Positions 1 to 9,701 are shown, counted from the stretch's first letter. The stretch is 64,000 nucleotides of DNA from Methylobacterium variabile (GCF_001043975.1 NZ_LABY01000059.1:19715-83714), one strand, 5' to 3'. The notes: generated by a model not told the origin, from the letters alone. A program made the numbers and translations.

Positions 1-35
1 CGGGGCGGGGGTGGCGGACTGGATCATCGGGGCGC

Positions 36-39
<4 letters not shown>
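1..39 (-). CDS. 5' end of gene following flgG (possibly flgA), partial
   Basis: An ATG on the minus strand at 37-39 overlaps the flgG stop codon as ATGA, and the frame stays open to the window edge (MSAPMIQSATPAP). The four-base overlap suggests translational coupling to flgG. In alphaproteobacterial flagellar operons flgG is usually followed by flgA, the P-ring assembly chaperone. Thirteen codons are too few to identify the product, so flgA is a guess from gene order only. Confidence 0.4.
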
Positions 40-827
<788 letters not shown>

Positions 828-839
828 CGTCGGTCCTCC

Positions 840-1586
840 TTACGCGGCCGAGGCGTCGGCGAGGCGCTGGATCGCCATGCCGCGCAGGGAATCGAGCCGC
901 GAGACCGTGTCGGAGACGAGCTGGTAGACCCGGTTCACCTCCAGCATCCGGCTCATCGCCAGGACCGGGCGGACGTTCGAGCGCTCCAGCGCCCCGGGCT
1001 CGAGCCGCCCCTGCGGGCCCGCCGGCTGGGGCGCGGCGGTCGCGGAGTAGAGGTTGCCGCCGGCATTCGTCAGGCCCTGCGGGTCGGCGAAGGTGACGAG
1101 GCGGACCTTGCCGCGGTTGCCCTGGTTGGTCGAGACGGTGCCGTCCGGCCCGATCGTCAGCCCGGTCTCCTGCTGGCTGATCTGGATGGGGCCGCCGTCG
1201 CCGAGCACCAGGTGGCCGTCGCTCGTCACGATCTGCCCCTGCGGGTTCATCTCGAAGGCGCCGTTGCGGGTGTAGCGCTCGCCCTGCGGCGTCTGCACCG
1301 CGAAGAAGGCCTCGCCGCGGATCGCGACGTTGAGCGGGTTGCCGGTGGCCTCGACGGGACCCTGGCTCAGGTCGAGGGGCGTGGCCGCGTCGATGACGTA
1401 GGACAGGCGACGGTCGGGACGCTGGAAGGTCTCCGCGCTCGCCTTCGGCATCAGGTATTCCTGGAAGCGCGTCGTGCGCGCCTTGAAGCCCGTCGTGGTG
1501 ACGTTGGCCATGTTGTTGGCGATGACCTCGAGCTCGCGCCCCAGGGCCATCTGGGCCGAGAGCCCGATCAGCTGGGCATTCTGCAT
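840..1586 (-). CDS. flgF: flagellar basal-body rod protein FlgF
   Basis: A proximal rod protein of the same family as FlgG. The reading frame continues 14 codons further upstream, but the start chosen here (MQNAQLIGLSAQMALGRELE) is preceded by GGGGAG about 10 nt away and gives the family-typical 248 residues. The rod signature IANNMANVTTTGFKAR lies at about residues 22-37, a core motif GEAFFAVQTPQGERYTRNG follows near 90-108, and the C-terminal helix runs to the end. It is the first gene of the leftward operon flgF-flgG-(next gene), and the roughly 290 bp between it and divergent fliL should hold both promoters. Confidence 0.95.
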   Translation of the reverse strand: MQNAQLIGLSAQMALGRELEVIANNMANVTTTGFKARTTRFQEYLMPKASAETFQRPDRRLSYVIDAATPLDLSQGPVEATGNPLNVAIRGEAFFAVQTPQGERYTRNGAFEMNPQGQIVTSDGHLVLGDGGPIQISQQETGLTIGPDGTVSTNQGNRGKVRLVTFADPQGLTNAGGNLYSATAAPQPAGPQGRLEPGALERSNVRPVLAMSRMLEVNRVYQLVSDTVSRLDSLRGMAIQRLADASAA

Positions 1587-1877
1587 CCGTCTCGTGCTCC
1601 CCGACGATGCGGTTCCTGTCCGGGCCACCCCGCTCCCCAGCGGCCGACCCGTTCCTTTTGGTTGGCAGGGCGCGTGCCAGGTCGGTGCGCCGGAATTCCT
1701 GCTGTTATGGCAAATGCTTGGTTAATCGGTCGCGGGCCCCGGACCGTGACGGGATTGCCGGCCCGGCAGGTTCGACCGGGCAGAATTTGCCGCCTTAACG
1801 GCGCGTTAACCGTCTTCCCACAATCTGCGGGTGGGTCCCGATCACGGGTTGTTCTTCAGGTTTGGACGGCGGGCGCG

Positions 1878-2390
1878 ATGGCCAGGAAGCCCAAGAAGGG
1901 TCAGGCACCAGCTCCGGAAGCCGAGGGCGAGGAGGGCGCGGCCCCCGCCGGCGGGGGCCGGAAGAAGCTCGTCATCATCGCTGCCGCCGTGCTGCTGGTG
2001 GCCGGCGCCGGGGGCGGCTTCATGGTGATGCGCAGCCGCGCCGCCCATGCCGAGAAGCCGGCCGTCGAGCAGAAGCTGCCGGTCGCCTTCATGGACATGC
2101 GCGAGATGACCATGAACCTGATCCCCGAGCCCGGGCAGACCCAGCCGCGCTTCGTGCGGCTGAAGCTCGCCCTCGAGGTGCGGGACGCCAAGGTGGCGTC
2201 CGAGATCCAGGCGCTGATGCCGCGGGTCGAGGACACGTTCCAGGTCTTCGTGCGCGAGCTGCGGGTCGGCGACTTCGAGGCGGCGGGCGGGACCTACCGC
2301 CTGCGCGAGGAGCTGCTGCGGCGCGTCAACGTGGCGGTCTACCCCGCCAAGGTCGACGCGGTGCTCTTCAAGGACTTCATCATCCAGTAG
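1878..2390 (+). CDS. fliL: flagellar basal-body-associated protein FliL
   Basis: The 170-residue protein has an acidic, Pro/Ala-rich cytoplasmic N terminus, a single transmembrane helix at about residues 31-51 and a periplasmic FliL domain ending in the typical LFKDFIIQ. FliL is an inner-membrane protein around the stator that supports motor torque. The start follows a 290-bp gap and begins the rightward operon fliL-fliM-(DUF6468-like)-motE. The open frame extends far upstream over flgF, but that part is antisense GC-rich noise, so the ATG at 1878 is used. Confidence 0.93.
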   Translation: MARKPKKGQAPAPEAEGEEGAAPAGGGRKKLVIIAAAVLLVAGAGGGFMVMRSRAAHAEKPAVEQKLPVAFMDMREMTMNLIPEPGQTQPRFVRLKLALEVRDAKVASEIQALMPRVEDTFQVFVRELRVGDFEAAGGTYRLREELLRRVNVAVYPAKVDAVLFKDFIIQ

Positions 2391-2417
2391 AATCCTCGAG
2401 CGGGATTTGGTGCTTCC

Positions 2418-3632
2418 GTGGCCGGACCTGACGACACCATCGACGACGACGACTGGGCCGCCGCGCTGATCGAGCAGGGCGGGGGCGGCGACGCCTCGCT
2501 CGCCGAGGAGTGGGGCGCGGCGCTGGCGGAGCAGGGCACCGCCACCCAGGCGAGCGACATGGCGGCCGAATGGGCCAACATGATCGACGAGGGCGAGGCC
2601 GAGAACCTCCCCGAGCTCGCCGGCAACGACCGCATCCTGAACCAGGAGGAGATCGACCAGGTCCTCGGCTTCTCGCTGAGGGAGCTCTCGGCCTCGGGCG
2701 CGGGCGGCATCCGGGCCATCGTCGATTCGGGCGTCGTCTCGTACGAGCGCCTGCCGATGCTCGAGATCGTCTTCGACCGGATGATCCGGTTGCTGTCGAC
2801 CTCGTTGCGCAACTTCTTCCAGGACAACGTCGAGGTCACCCTCGACAACATCACCTCGGTGCGCTTCGGCGACTACCTGAACGCGATCCCGCTGCCGACG
2901 CTGCTCGGCGTGTTCCGGGCCGACGCGTGGGAGAATTCGGGGCTCGTCACGGTCGAGTCGAACCTCGCCTATTCGACCCTCGACCTGCTGCTCGGCGGCA
3001 AGCGCGGCGGCACCAGCATCCGCCTCGACGGGCGGCCGTTCACGCCGATCGAGATGCAGCTCGTGCGCCGCATGGTCGAGATCATCCTCGGCGACCTCGA
3101 GGCCTCGTTCCAGCCGCTCTCGCCGGTGCGCTTCCTCATCGACCGGATCGAGACCAACCCGCGCTTCGCCACCATCACGCGGCCGGCCAACGCGGCGATC
3201 CTGATCGACCTCAAGCTCGACATGGAGGGCCGCGGCGGGCTGCTCCAGATCCTGTTTCCCTACGCCACGATCGAGCCGATCCGCGATCTGCTGCTGCAGA
3301 GCTTCATGGGCGAGAAGCTCGGCCGCGACCACATCTGGGAGGGGCACCTCGCCACCGAGATCTTCCAGGCCGACGTCGCGGTCGAGGCGGTGCTGCACGA
3401 GATGTCGCTGCCCCTGCGCCGGGTGCTCTCGCTCGAGGTCGGCGACACCATCATGTTCGACGCCAAGCCCTCCGACCTCATCACCCTGCGCTGCGGCGAC
3501 TGGGCGATGACGCAGGGGCGGATCGGACGCCTCGACGACAGCATCGCCGTGCAGGTGACCCGCCCCCTGCGCCGCGCCCGCACCACCTTCGCGGCCTTCG
3601 AGGCCTCGATGCAGAACCGCAAGGACGGCTGA
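2418..3632 (+). CDS. fliM: flagellar motor switch protein FliM
   Basis: FliM forms the middle of the C-ring with FliG and FliN and binds phospho-CheY. The 404-residue product starts at GTG, 27 nt after fliL. It carries the CheY-binding-like motif ILNQEEIDQVLGF, but at residues 73-85 rather than at the extreme N terminus. The preceding tail holds three acidic Trp/Ala repeats (around W13, W32 and W52, spaced 19-20 residues). The middle domain and the C-terminal FliN-like (SpoA) domain follow, ending around LITLRCGDWAMTQGRIG. Length exceeds the usual 330 or so residues because of this tail. Confidence 0.95.
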   Translation: MAGPDDTIDDDDWAAALIEQGGGGDASLAEEWGAALAEQGTATQASDMAAEWANMIDEGEAENLPELAGNDRILNQEEIDQVLGFSLRELSASGAGGIRAIVDSGVVSYERLPMLEIVFDRMIRLLSTSLRNFFQDNVEVTLDNITSVRFGDYLNAIPLPTLLGVFRADAWENSGLVTVESNLAYSTLDLLLGGKRGGTSIRLDGRPFTPIEMQLVRRMVEIILGDLEASFQPLSPVRFLIDRIETNPRFATITRPANAAILIDLKLDMEGRGGLLQILFPYATIEPIRDLLLQSFMGEKLGRDHIWEGHLATEIFQADVAVEAVLHEMSLPLRRVLSLEVGDTIMFDAKPSDLITLRCGDWAMTQGRIGRLDDSIAVQVTRPLRRARTTFAAFEASMQNRKDG

Positions 3633-3684
3633 GGTCGACCATGTCCCCCCTGAACCTGCCGCAGCCCCGGAGCGAGGCGACGCC

Positions 3685-4314
3685 GTGAGCCTGATCGTCA
3701 GCATCCTGGCCGACCTGCTGGTGGCGGTCCTGCTCGTCGCCTGCATCGTCACCTCCGTCGGCCTCGGCCGCCGCATCACCCGCCTCAAGGCCGACGAGGC
3801 GGCGATGCGCCAGACCATCGGCGACCTGATGGGGGCGACCGAGTCCGCCGAGCGGGCGATCGCCGGCCTGCGCACCACGCTCGCCGAGTGCGACCGGACG
3901 CTCGCCGAGCGCCTGCGCCTGGCCGAGCGCACCAACGCCGACCTCGCGGCCCAGCTCCAGGCCGGCGACGAGGTGCTCTCCCGCATCGGCCGCATCGTCG
4001 CCCAGGCCCGGGCGGCGGCGCCCACCGAGATGGCGGCCCCGGCCGCGTCCGCGCAAGCCGCCGCCTTCGCTCAAGCGTTCGCCCAGGCCCCAGCCGCGCA
4101 GGGCGCCGGCGCTCCGGCCGCGCAAGGTCCCGTCGTTCAAGGTCCCGTCGTTCAAGGTCCCGTCGCGCAGGCGCCCGCTGCTCCTGCGCCGGTGCCGCCG
4201 CCCGCGCCCGAGCCGCGGCCGGTCTCCACCAGCGAGCGCCTCGGCGCCGCCGCGGCCGCCGCCCGCGCCCTGAGCGAGCGGGCCCTGAGCCGCCTCCAGG
4301 CTCAGGCCGCATGA
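3685..4314 (+). CDS. flagellar-operon membrane protein, DUF6468-like
   Basis: The 209-residue product begins at GTG with one transmembrane helix (about residues 4-26, ending at a GRRITRLKADE-type coiled coil). A long helical stretch to about residue 115 and a low-complexity Ala/Pro/Gln tail follow. Between fliM and motE in Methylobacteriaceae and Bradyrhizobiaceae there is usually a protein of this type, catalogued as DUF6468; I assign it by position and layout. No catalytic motif is visible. Its stop overlaps motE by ATGA. A 15-codon frame (3641-3688) overlaps its GTG start and could couple translation to fliM, but I do not call it a gene. Function unknown, presumably flagellar. Confidence 0.75.
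   Translation: MSLIVSILADLLVAVLLVACIVTSVGLGRRITRLKADEAAMRQTIGDLMGATESAERAIAGLRTTLAECDRTLAERLRLAERTNADLAAQLQAGDEVLSRIGRIVAQARAAAPTEMAAPAASAQAAAFAQAFAQAPAAQGAGAPAAQGPVVQGPVVQGPVAQAPAAPAPVPPPAPEPRPVSTSERLGAAAAAARALSERALSRLQAQAA
4126..4164 (+). repeat. in-frame 15-bp tandem repeat (QGPVV) in the DUF6468-like gene
   Basis: GGTCCCGTCGTTCAA occurs twice perfectly and then as a 9-bp partial third copy, encoding a QGPVV repeat in the low-complexity tail. The length is a multiple of three, so copy-number change would keep the frame. Confidence 0.85.
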
Positions 4315-5339
4315 TCCTCGGAGCGCTCCTGCGCCGCTTCGCCGGGCTGCCGGCGGCCGGGGCCGGCGCGCCGGCCCCGGCCGCCCTCGCGGACGCGAAG
4401 GCCGGGCCCGCCGCAGCCGCCGCGAAGGCGGCCCCCACGGTGGCTGCGGCCAATGCGGCGCCCAGGATGGCTGCATCGAAGCCGGCTGCATCGAAGCCGG
4501 CCGCGTCCGGGACCGCCGCGGCGCCCGGCACGCTGCCCGTCAGGGTTCCGCCGCCGCCGGCCTCCCTCGCCGTCCTGGTGCGGCGCCTCGTCACGACCCC
4601 GGCCTGGCGCGGGCCGATGATCCGCCTGCGCCTGGTCGATGCGGTGGCGGTCGCCGCCTCGGGGCTGCTGCTGCTGAAGGTTCTCGCCCTGCTCTCCGCC
4701 GGGCCGTCCACCGGCACCCGCTTCGCCGAGCTGCTGGTCCATGCCCGCTCCGGCTACGAGCCCACCGATCCGACGATCACCGGCTCGGTCTCGCCGAAGG
4801 AGGCGGCCAAGGAGCCGGCCGCCGCGGCGCCCTCGCCGGAGCCGCCGCGCCCGGCCGGCGAGCCGGCCCCGTCCGCCGAGCGGGCGATCCTGGAGAAGCT
4901 CGGCGCCCGGCGCGACGCCCTGCAGCAGCGCTCGCGCGACCTCGAGACCCGTGAGCAATTGATCGAGAACGCCGAGCGCAAGCTCGAGAGCCGCATCAAC
5001 GACCTCAAGACCCTGGAGCAGAAGGGCGACGACGCGGCAGCCAAGCGCGCCGAGGCGGAAGCCGCGGGGCTCCGGTCCCTGGTGACGATGTACGAGACGA
5101 TGAAGCCGAAGGAGGCCGCCCGGGTCTTCGACCGGCTGCGCCTCGACGTGCTGGTGCCGGTGGTGACCGGCATGAACCCGCGCAAGATGGCCGAGGTGCT
5201 GGCGGTGATGCAGCCCGAGGCCGCCGAGCGCCTCACCGTGGCTCTCGCCCAGCGCGCCCGGGGTGCGGGCGGGCCGAAGCCCGCCGGCGTCCCCGGCCTG
5301 CCTCCGGGCGAGCTGCCGGCGATCGACGGCGCGCGCTGA
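4311..5339 (+). CDS. motE: MotE-family protein (MotC chaperone-like)
   Basis: The 342-residue product overlaps the previous gene by ATGA. It has a long Ala/Pro-rich N-terminal region, a hydrophobic helix at about residues 107-125, a Pro-rich linker, a coiled coil (about 185-245) and a C-terminal MgtE_N-like domain with MYETMKPKEAARVFDRL and MNPRKMAEVLAVM. This is the layout of MotE, the periplasmic partner of MotC needed for motility in rhizobia. The N-terminal extension is longer than in Sinorhizobium MotE, so the membrane topology differs or the start lies further in. Family assignment is good; the exact role is inferred. Confidence 0.82.
   Translation: MILGALLRRFAGLPAAGAGAPAPAALADAKAGPAAAAAKAAPTVAAANAAPRMAASKPAASKPAASGTAAAPGTLPVRVPPPPASLAVLVRRLVTTPAWRGPMIRLRLVDAVAVAASGLLLLKVLALLSAGPSTGTRFAELLVHARSGYEPTDPTITGSVSPKEAAKEPAAAAPSPEPPRPAGEPAPSAERAILEKLGARRDALQQRSRDLETREQLIENAERKLESRINDLKTLEQKGDDAAAKRAEAEAAGLRSLVTMYETMKPKEAARVFDRLRLDVLVPVVTGMNPRKMAEVLAVMQPEAAERLTVALAQRARGAGGPKPAGVPGLPPGELPAIDGAR
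4470..4508 (+). repeat. in-frame 15-bp tandem repeat (AASKP) in motE
   Basis: GCTGCATCGAAGCCG is repeated twice exactly, with a third diverged copy, encoding AASKP AASKP AASG in the low-complexity N-terminal region. The adjacent upstream gene carries an unrelated repeat of the same unit length. Confidence 0.8.
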
Positions 5340-5463
5340 CCCCGCCCCCGGTCCGTTCGCGAGCTTGGCCCGCCCGGCGCCCGATGCCGGCACGCGCCAG
5401 ATTTAAGCCCTCGTTAGCCGTGTGGCGGCATGGTGCCGGCTCGGGGTTTTCGGGCGGATCGCG

Positions 5464-8400
5464 ATGGGTTCGACGGGCAGGAGCCGCTGGTGTGCGGCGC
5501 TGATCGCGCTGGCGGGACTGGCCGCCGGCGCGAGCGCGGCCGCGGCGGCGCAGCTCGTCGCAATTCAGGGCAGCGAGCAGCGGAATTTCGGGCGCATCGC
5601 GCTCACCTTCGATCACAGCGTGAAGGTGTTCGCCAAGGTCACCGGCGGCGTGCTGGTGGTGAGCTTCCGCGAGCCGGTGACGGGCCAGCGCGAGCGCCTG
5701 GCCACCGAGATGCCGGCCTACGTGGCGCAGGTCCGCCGCGATCCGGACGGCGCCGGCCTGCGCGTCGCGCTCCAGGCGCCCTACAAGGTCAACGTGCTGG
5801 AAGCCGGTGAGCGGGTCTTCATCGACCTCATGCCCGAGAGCTGGACCGGCCTGCCGCCTGGCCTGCCGCCGGAGGTCCTGGCCGACCTCACCCGGCGGGC
5901 GGAGGAGCTGGGCGCGCGCCTGCGCCGGGAGGCCGCCCAGGCCCGGCGCACGGTGCCGCTGCGCCTGGAGGTGGCGCACCTGCCGACCCTGACCCGGCTC
6001 TCCGTCCGGCTGCCGCGGGAGACCGAGGTCGGCCTGGAGCGCACCGGCTCCGAGGTCCGCCTGCGCATCCCGGGCGCCTACACGGTCGAGGCCGCGGAGG
6101 CCCGCGCGGCCCTGCGACCGGCCGCGACGGCGCTTGCCGCCGAGACCGGTGCGGAGGCCGCCCGGCTCACCCTGAAGCTCGCCGAAGGCTACACCGCGGA
6201 GGGCTACCGCGAGGACGAGTCCTACGTCCTCGACCTCGCGAAGCCCGCGGCCGCGGCGAAGGCCGGCGCCGCGCCGCAGCCCGGCGCCAAGCCGCCGGGG
6301 GCCGAGGCGTCGCAGGCCGAGTCTCCCGCCGCGCCCCTCTCCCGGTCCCAGGCCGAGGACCAAATTCCGGCCCAGGCGCCGGTCCCATCGCCTGCCGCGG
6401 CGGAGCCGGCGCCCGTCGGGCCGGTCCAGGCGCGGATCGCCCGGGCCGGGCCGGGCCTGCGCATCGCCTTCCCGTTCGCCGCCCGGCCGCCCGCGGCCCT
6501 GTTCGAGCGCGGCGGGACCGCCACCCTCGTGTTCGAGACCACCTCCGCCATCGGCCTGCCCCCCCTGCCGGCGGGAGCGCCGGCGAGCCTCGCCGAGGGG
6601 CCGCGTGTGGAGGGCGCCTTCACGGTCCTGCGGCTGCGCCTCGATCCGGGCATCCTCGCCCAGCTCGCGGCGGGGGAGGGGCAGGGCTGGGACCTGGTGC
6701 TCGGCGACGGCAGCGCGCCGGGCGGCGACCTGCTCGCCCCGCAGCGCAGCGCCGATCCCACCGGCAAGCCCGCGGTGGCGGTGCCGCTGGCGCGCCCCGG
6801 CGGTGCGCTCTGGCTCGACCGCGACGGCGAGCGCATCGCCGTGGTGACCGCCCGGGGCCCGCGCACCGCCGGGGTCCCCAAGCGTGGCCGCTTCGTCGAG
6901 TTCGAGCTGCTGCCGAGCCGCCAGGGCGTGGCCGTCCTGGCGACGGCGGACGACGTGGCGGTGCGTCCCGGCCTTAACGAGGTGACGATCACCCGCTCCG
7001 GCGGCCTGTCGGTCTCGCCGGCGGTGGTCGAGGCGCCGGAGGCCGGCGCGCAGGCCGCCGCCGCCCTGATGGTGCTCCCCGAGCGCTGGCGCGAGGACCA
7101 GCGCGGCGACGTGCGCGCGCGCATCCGCGCCGCCGAAGTCGCAGCGGCGACGGCGGAGCGGCCGGCCCGCTCCGCCGCGCGCCTCGACCTCGCCCGGGTG
7201 CTCCTCGCCAACGGCTTCTCGGCGGAGGCCTCCGGCGTGCTCACCCACGCCGCCCGGGAGGACGCGGCCCTCGCGGCGGAGCGGCCGGTGCGGCTGCTCT
7301 CGGCGATCGCGGCGCTCCGCATGGGCCAGGACGCGCGGGCGGCCGGTTTCCTCAACCCCGACAGCAGGCAGGCCCAGGATGCCGAGATGCGGCTCTGGCG
7401 GGGCATCCTGGACGTGCGCGGCCGGCGCAGCGCCGTGGCGCTCGCCGCCTTCAAGGCCGGCCTGCCGGTGATCGAGGCCTATCCCGACGACCTGCAATTG
7501 CCGCTCTACCTCGCCGCCGCGGAGGCCGCCCTCGACGCCAAGGATCCGGCCTTCGCCCAGCGAGCCCTCACCGCCGTGGGCCCCCTCGCCGAGCGGCCCT
7601 TCGCCCGTGACCAGCTCGCCTTCCTGAAGGCGCGCTTCGCCGAGGCGATCGGCCAGGACGGCGAGGCCCGCCGCGCCTACCAGCAGCTCGCCGAGACCGG
7701 CGAGGCGCCGGTGGCCGCCCAGGCGACCCTGCGGGTGGTCGACCTCGGTCGCGCCACCGGCACGATGACGCCCGAGGAGGCGATCGATCGCCTGGAGCGC
7801 CTGACGCTGGTCTGGCACGGCGACGCGGAGGCCGAGGCCCTGGCCCGGCTCGGCCGGCTGTACGCCGGCACCGGCCGCTGGCGCGATGCCTTCGCGAGCG
7901 CCCGCAAGGCCAACCGCCTCTTTCCGGATCATCCGGCGACCCGGGGCCTGCACGACGACACGGTGGCCTTGTTCGCCGCCCTGTTCCTGTCGGACCGCGG
8001 CGCGAGCCTCGGGCGGATCGAGGCCCTGGCGCTGTTCTACGACTTCAAGGAGTTCACGCCGATCGGCCGCCAGGGCGACGAGATCGTGCGCCGGCTAGCC
8101 GACCGCCTCGTCGCCCTCGACCTCCTCGACGCCGCCGGCGACCTGCTGCAGCACCAGGTCGACAACCGCCTCACCGGGGCGGCCCGGGCGAGCGTGGCGG
8201 CGCGGCTGGCGACCGTCCGGCTGATGGAGGGCGAGCCGCTCAAGGCGCTCAAGGTACTGCAGAGCACGCGCCTGCCCGAGCTGCCGGCCCAGATCCGCGA
8301 CGCGCGCCTGCTCCTCGAGGCCCGCGCCCTCTCCGACCTCTCGCGCACCGACCTGGCGCTGGAGCTGCTCGAGGGCAACGACGGGCCGGAGGCGGCGCAC

Positions 8401-8856
8401 CTGCGCGGCGACATCCTGTGGGGCGCCCGCCGCTGGCGCGAGGCCGGGGAGGCGCACGAGGCGCTGCTCGGCACCCGCTGGCGCGAGCCCGCCCCGCTCT
8501 CGGACCCCGAGCGCGCCGACGTGATGCGGGCGGCGATCGCCTACGCGCTCGCCGAGGATACGTTGAGCCTCGACCGGCTGCGCACCAAGTACACCCCGAA
8601 GATGGCCGAGAGCCCCGACGCCCGCACCTTCGGCCTCGTCGCGGCACCGAACGCGTCGGGCACCGCGGCCTTCCGCAGCCTCGTCCGCCAGGCGACCAGC
8701 GCTGAGACGCTCACCGAGTTCCTGCGCGCCTACCGCGCCCGCTACCCCGAGAGCGCCGCGCCGGAGCGGCCGAAGGCGGGCCCGGACGGGACGCCGGCCC
8801 CGGGCCCCGGTCCGGCGCCCGAGGCCCGTGGCAACGGCGGGCCGGCGCCAGGCTGA
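5464..8856 (+). CDS. large secreted tetratricopeptide-repeat protein of the flagellar cluster
   Basis: The 1130-residue product starts with a cleavable-looking signal sequence (MGSTGRSRWCAALIALAGLA, then an Ala-rich site). A GTG 14 codons upstream would add residues before the signal peptide and is disfavoured. After an N-terminal beta-rich part (about residues 30-300, Ala/Pro-rich linker near 265-320) and a second beta-rich part, the C-terminal half (from about residue 535) is all-helical with degenerate TPR-like pairs such as LARVLLANGFSAEASGVL and LARLGRLYAGTGRWRDA. Proteins like this follow motE in several Rhizobiales flagellar loci. It is probably periplasmic. I recognise no enzymatic motif; a role in motor assembly is inferred from context. 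Confidence 0.8.
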   Translation: MGSTGRSRWCAALIALAGLAAGASAAAAAQLVAIQGSEQRNFGRIALTFDHSVKVFAKVTGGVLVVSFREPVTGQRERLATEMPAYVAQVRRDPDGAGLRVALQAPYKVNVLEAGERVFIDLMPESWTGLPPGLPPEVLADLTRRAEELGARLRREAAQARRTVPLRLEVAHLPTLTRLSVRLPRETEVGLERTGSEVRLRIPGAYTVEAAEARAALRPAATALAAETGAEAARLTLKLAEGYTAEGYREDESYVLDLAKPAAAAKAGAAPQPGAKPPGAEASQAESPAAPLSRSQAEDQIPAQAPVPSPAAAEPAPVGPVQARIARAGPGLRIAFPFAARPPAALFERGGTATLVFETTSAIGLPPLPAGAPASLAEGPRVEGAFTVLRLRLDPGILAQLAAGEGQGWDLVLGDGSAPGGDLLAPQRSADPTGKPAVAVPLARPGGALWLDRDGERIAVVTARGPRTAGVPKRGRFVEFELLPSRQGVAVLATADDVAVRPGLNEVTITRSGGLSVSPAVVEAPEAGAQAAAALMVLPERWREDQRGDVRARIRAAEVAAATAERPARSAARLDLARVLLANGFSAEASGVLTHAAREDAALAAERPVRLLSAIAALRMGQDARAAGFLNPDSRQAQDAEMRLWRGILDVRGRRSAVALAAFKAGLPVIEAYPDDLQLPLYLAAAEAALDAKDPAFAQRALTAVGPLAERPFARDQLAFLKARFAEAIGQDGEARRAYQQLAETGEAPVAAQATLRVVDLGRATGTMTPEEAIDRLERLTLVWHGDAEAEALARLGRLYAGTGRWRDAFASARKANRLFPDHPATRGLHDDTVALFAALFLSDRGASLGRIEALALFYDFKEFTPIGRQGDEIVRRLADRLVALDLLDAAGDLLQHQVDNRLTGAARASVAARLATVRLMEGEPLKALKVLQSTRLPELPAQIRDARLLLEARALSDLSRTDLALELLEGNDGPEAAHLRGDILWGARRWREAGEAHEALLGTRWREPAPLSDPERADVMRAAIAYALAEDTLSLDRLRTKYTPKMAESPDARTFGLVAAPNASGTAAFRSLVRQATSAETLTEFLRAYRARYPESAAPERPKAGPDGTPAPGPGPAPEARGNGGPAPG

Positions 8857-9054
8857 GGATCTAGCGCCGGGCCGGGAACCCGCGGGCAGCTGCGACCAGG
8901 ACCACGCCGGCGCTATCGGGCGCCGCCGGCCAGGAAGGGCCGCGATCCGCCCCCGTCACATGTGCATCGCGGGTTGGCCGGCCGCGAGGTCGTAGCCAGA
9001 CTCGTCGGCCGGGTCGGAGAGGTAGGCGCAGAGCGACAGGTTGGCCAAAGGCGC

Positions 9055-9195
9055 TTAATCGCCGGCGAAGGCGCGGTGCTCGATCTGCTGCGCGCGGATG
9101 TCCAGGACGTCGTCCACCCACCCGCAGGTCGCGCAGCAAAGCTGGATCGGCTGCGCGACGCGGCTGAAGGGGCGCATGAAGCGATAGGTGGCCAT
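9055..9195 (-). CDS. possible small CxxC protein (46 aa)
   Basis: Inside an 845-bp gap between the TPR gene and the first tRNA, a 46-codon minus-strand frame reads MATYRFMRPFSRVAQPIQLC and continues CATCGWVDDVLD, with natural-looking composition and a C-x2-C pair (Cys21/Cys24). It ends at TAA, but the same frame continues in protein-like sequence (LANLSLCAYLSDPADESGYD and on) to a TGA at 8956-8958, so this may be a 79-residue gene interrupted by one stop codon. There is no strong ribosome-binding site. Function unknown. Confidence 0.4.
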   Translation of the reverse strand: MATYRFMRPFSRVAQPIQLCCATCGWVDDVLDIRAQQIEHRAFAGD

Positions 9196-9338
9196 GTGGG
9201 CGGATCAGTTTCTGGTTGCCCCAGAAATAGCCAGCGCAACACCTCGAAGTGCCCGGCCGGAAGCCCACGCGCGCGGCGGCACTCGTCCGGTCGACGGCCC
9301 GGGCCGATTCCCACTCGGTCCAGCCGGCCGGATCCCGA

Positions 9339-9536
9339 TCAGACCTCGCCCTCGCCCGCCGGAGCGGACCGGGGCCGCGGCTCGTCCCCGGAGGTGCTGG
9401 TGCCCGGATCGAGGGCATCGGGCTTTCGCGCGCCGTCGTGGTCGGCCGGTGACACGCCGGCCTTGGCGGCTGCCGCATCCTCGTCGCGGCGGGTCAGGTG
9501 CGGTCTGGCGGTGAGCAGATCGTCGCTGCGCGGCAT
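9339..9536 (-). CDS. small hydrophilic protein of unknown function (65 aa)
   Basis: The frame starts MPRSDDLLTARPHLTRRDED and is Asp/Pro/Ala-rich throughout, without hydrophobic segments, so probably disordered. A strong Shine-Dalgarno sequence (GGAGG) lies 8 nt before this ATG; another ATG two codons upstream sits only 2 nt from it and is less likely. No family is recognised. The rest of the surrounding gap (8857-9701) shows nothing else I can support. Confidence 0.5.
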   Translation of the reverse strand: MPRSDDLLTARPHLTRRDEDAAAAKAGVSPADHDGARKPDALDPGTSTSGDEPRPRSAPAGEGEV

Positions 9537-9701
9537 GAGCATGTCCTCCGGTCGATCCAGCCCAACGCGGGGCGGTCCGGACCGGTTCGGATCACGCGGA
9601 AAGTCGATTATCGCGGCGGCAATGGTCAGGAGAGGAGCGACTTCGCGATCGGATCAGATCTCGTCCTGCTCGGGGACGGCATCAACACCGCTGAGGGGTG
9701 T

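Noticed and set aside
3641..3688. 15-codon frame overlapping the start of the DUF6468-like gene
   Set aside because: Too short to judge; could be coupling sequence, but there is no independent evidence of translation.
5233..7953. 906-codon minus-strand frame opposite the TPR gene
   Set aside because: Repetitive Gly/Arg/Leu/Ala-rich shadow in high-GC DNA without any recognisable motif.
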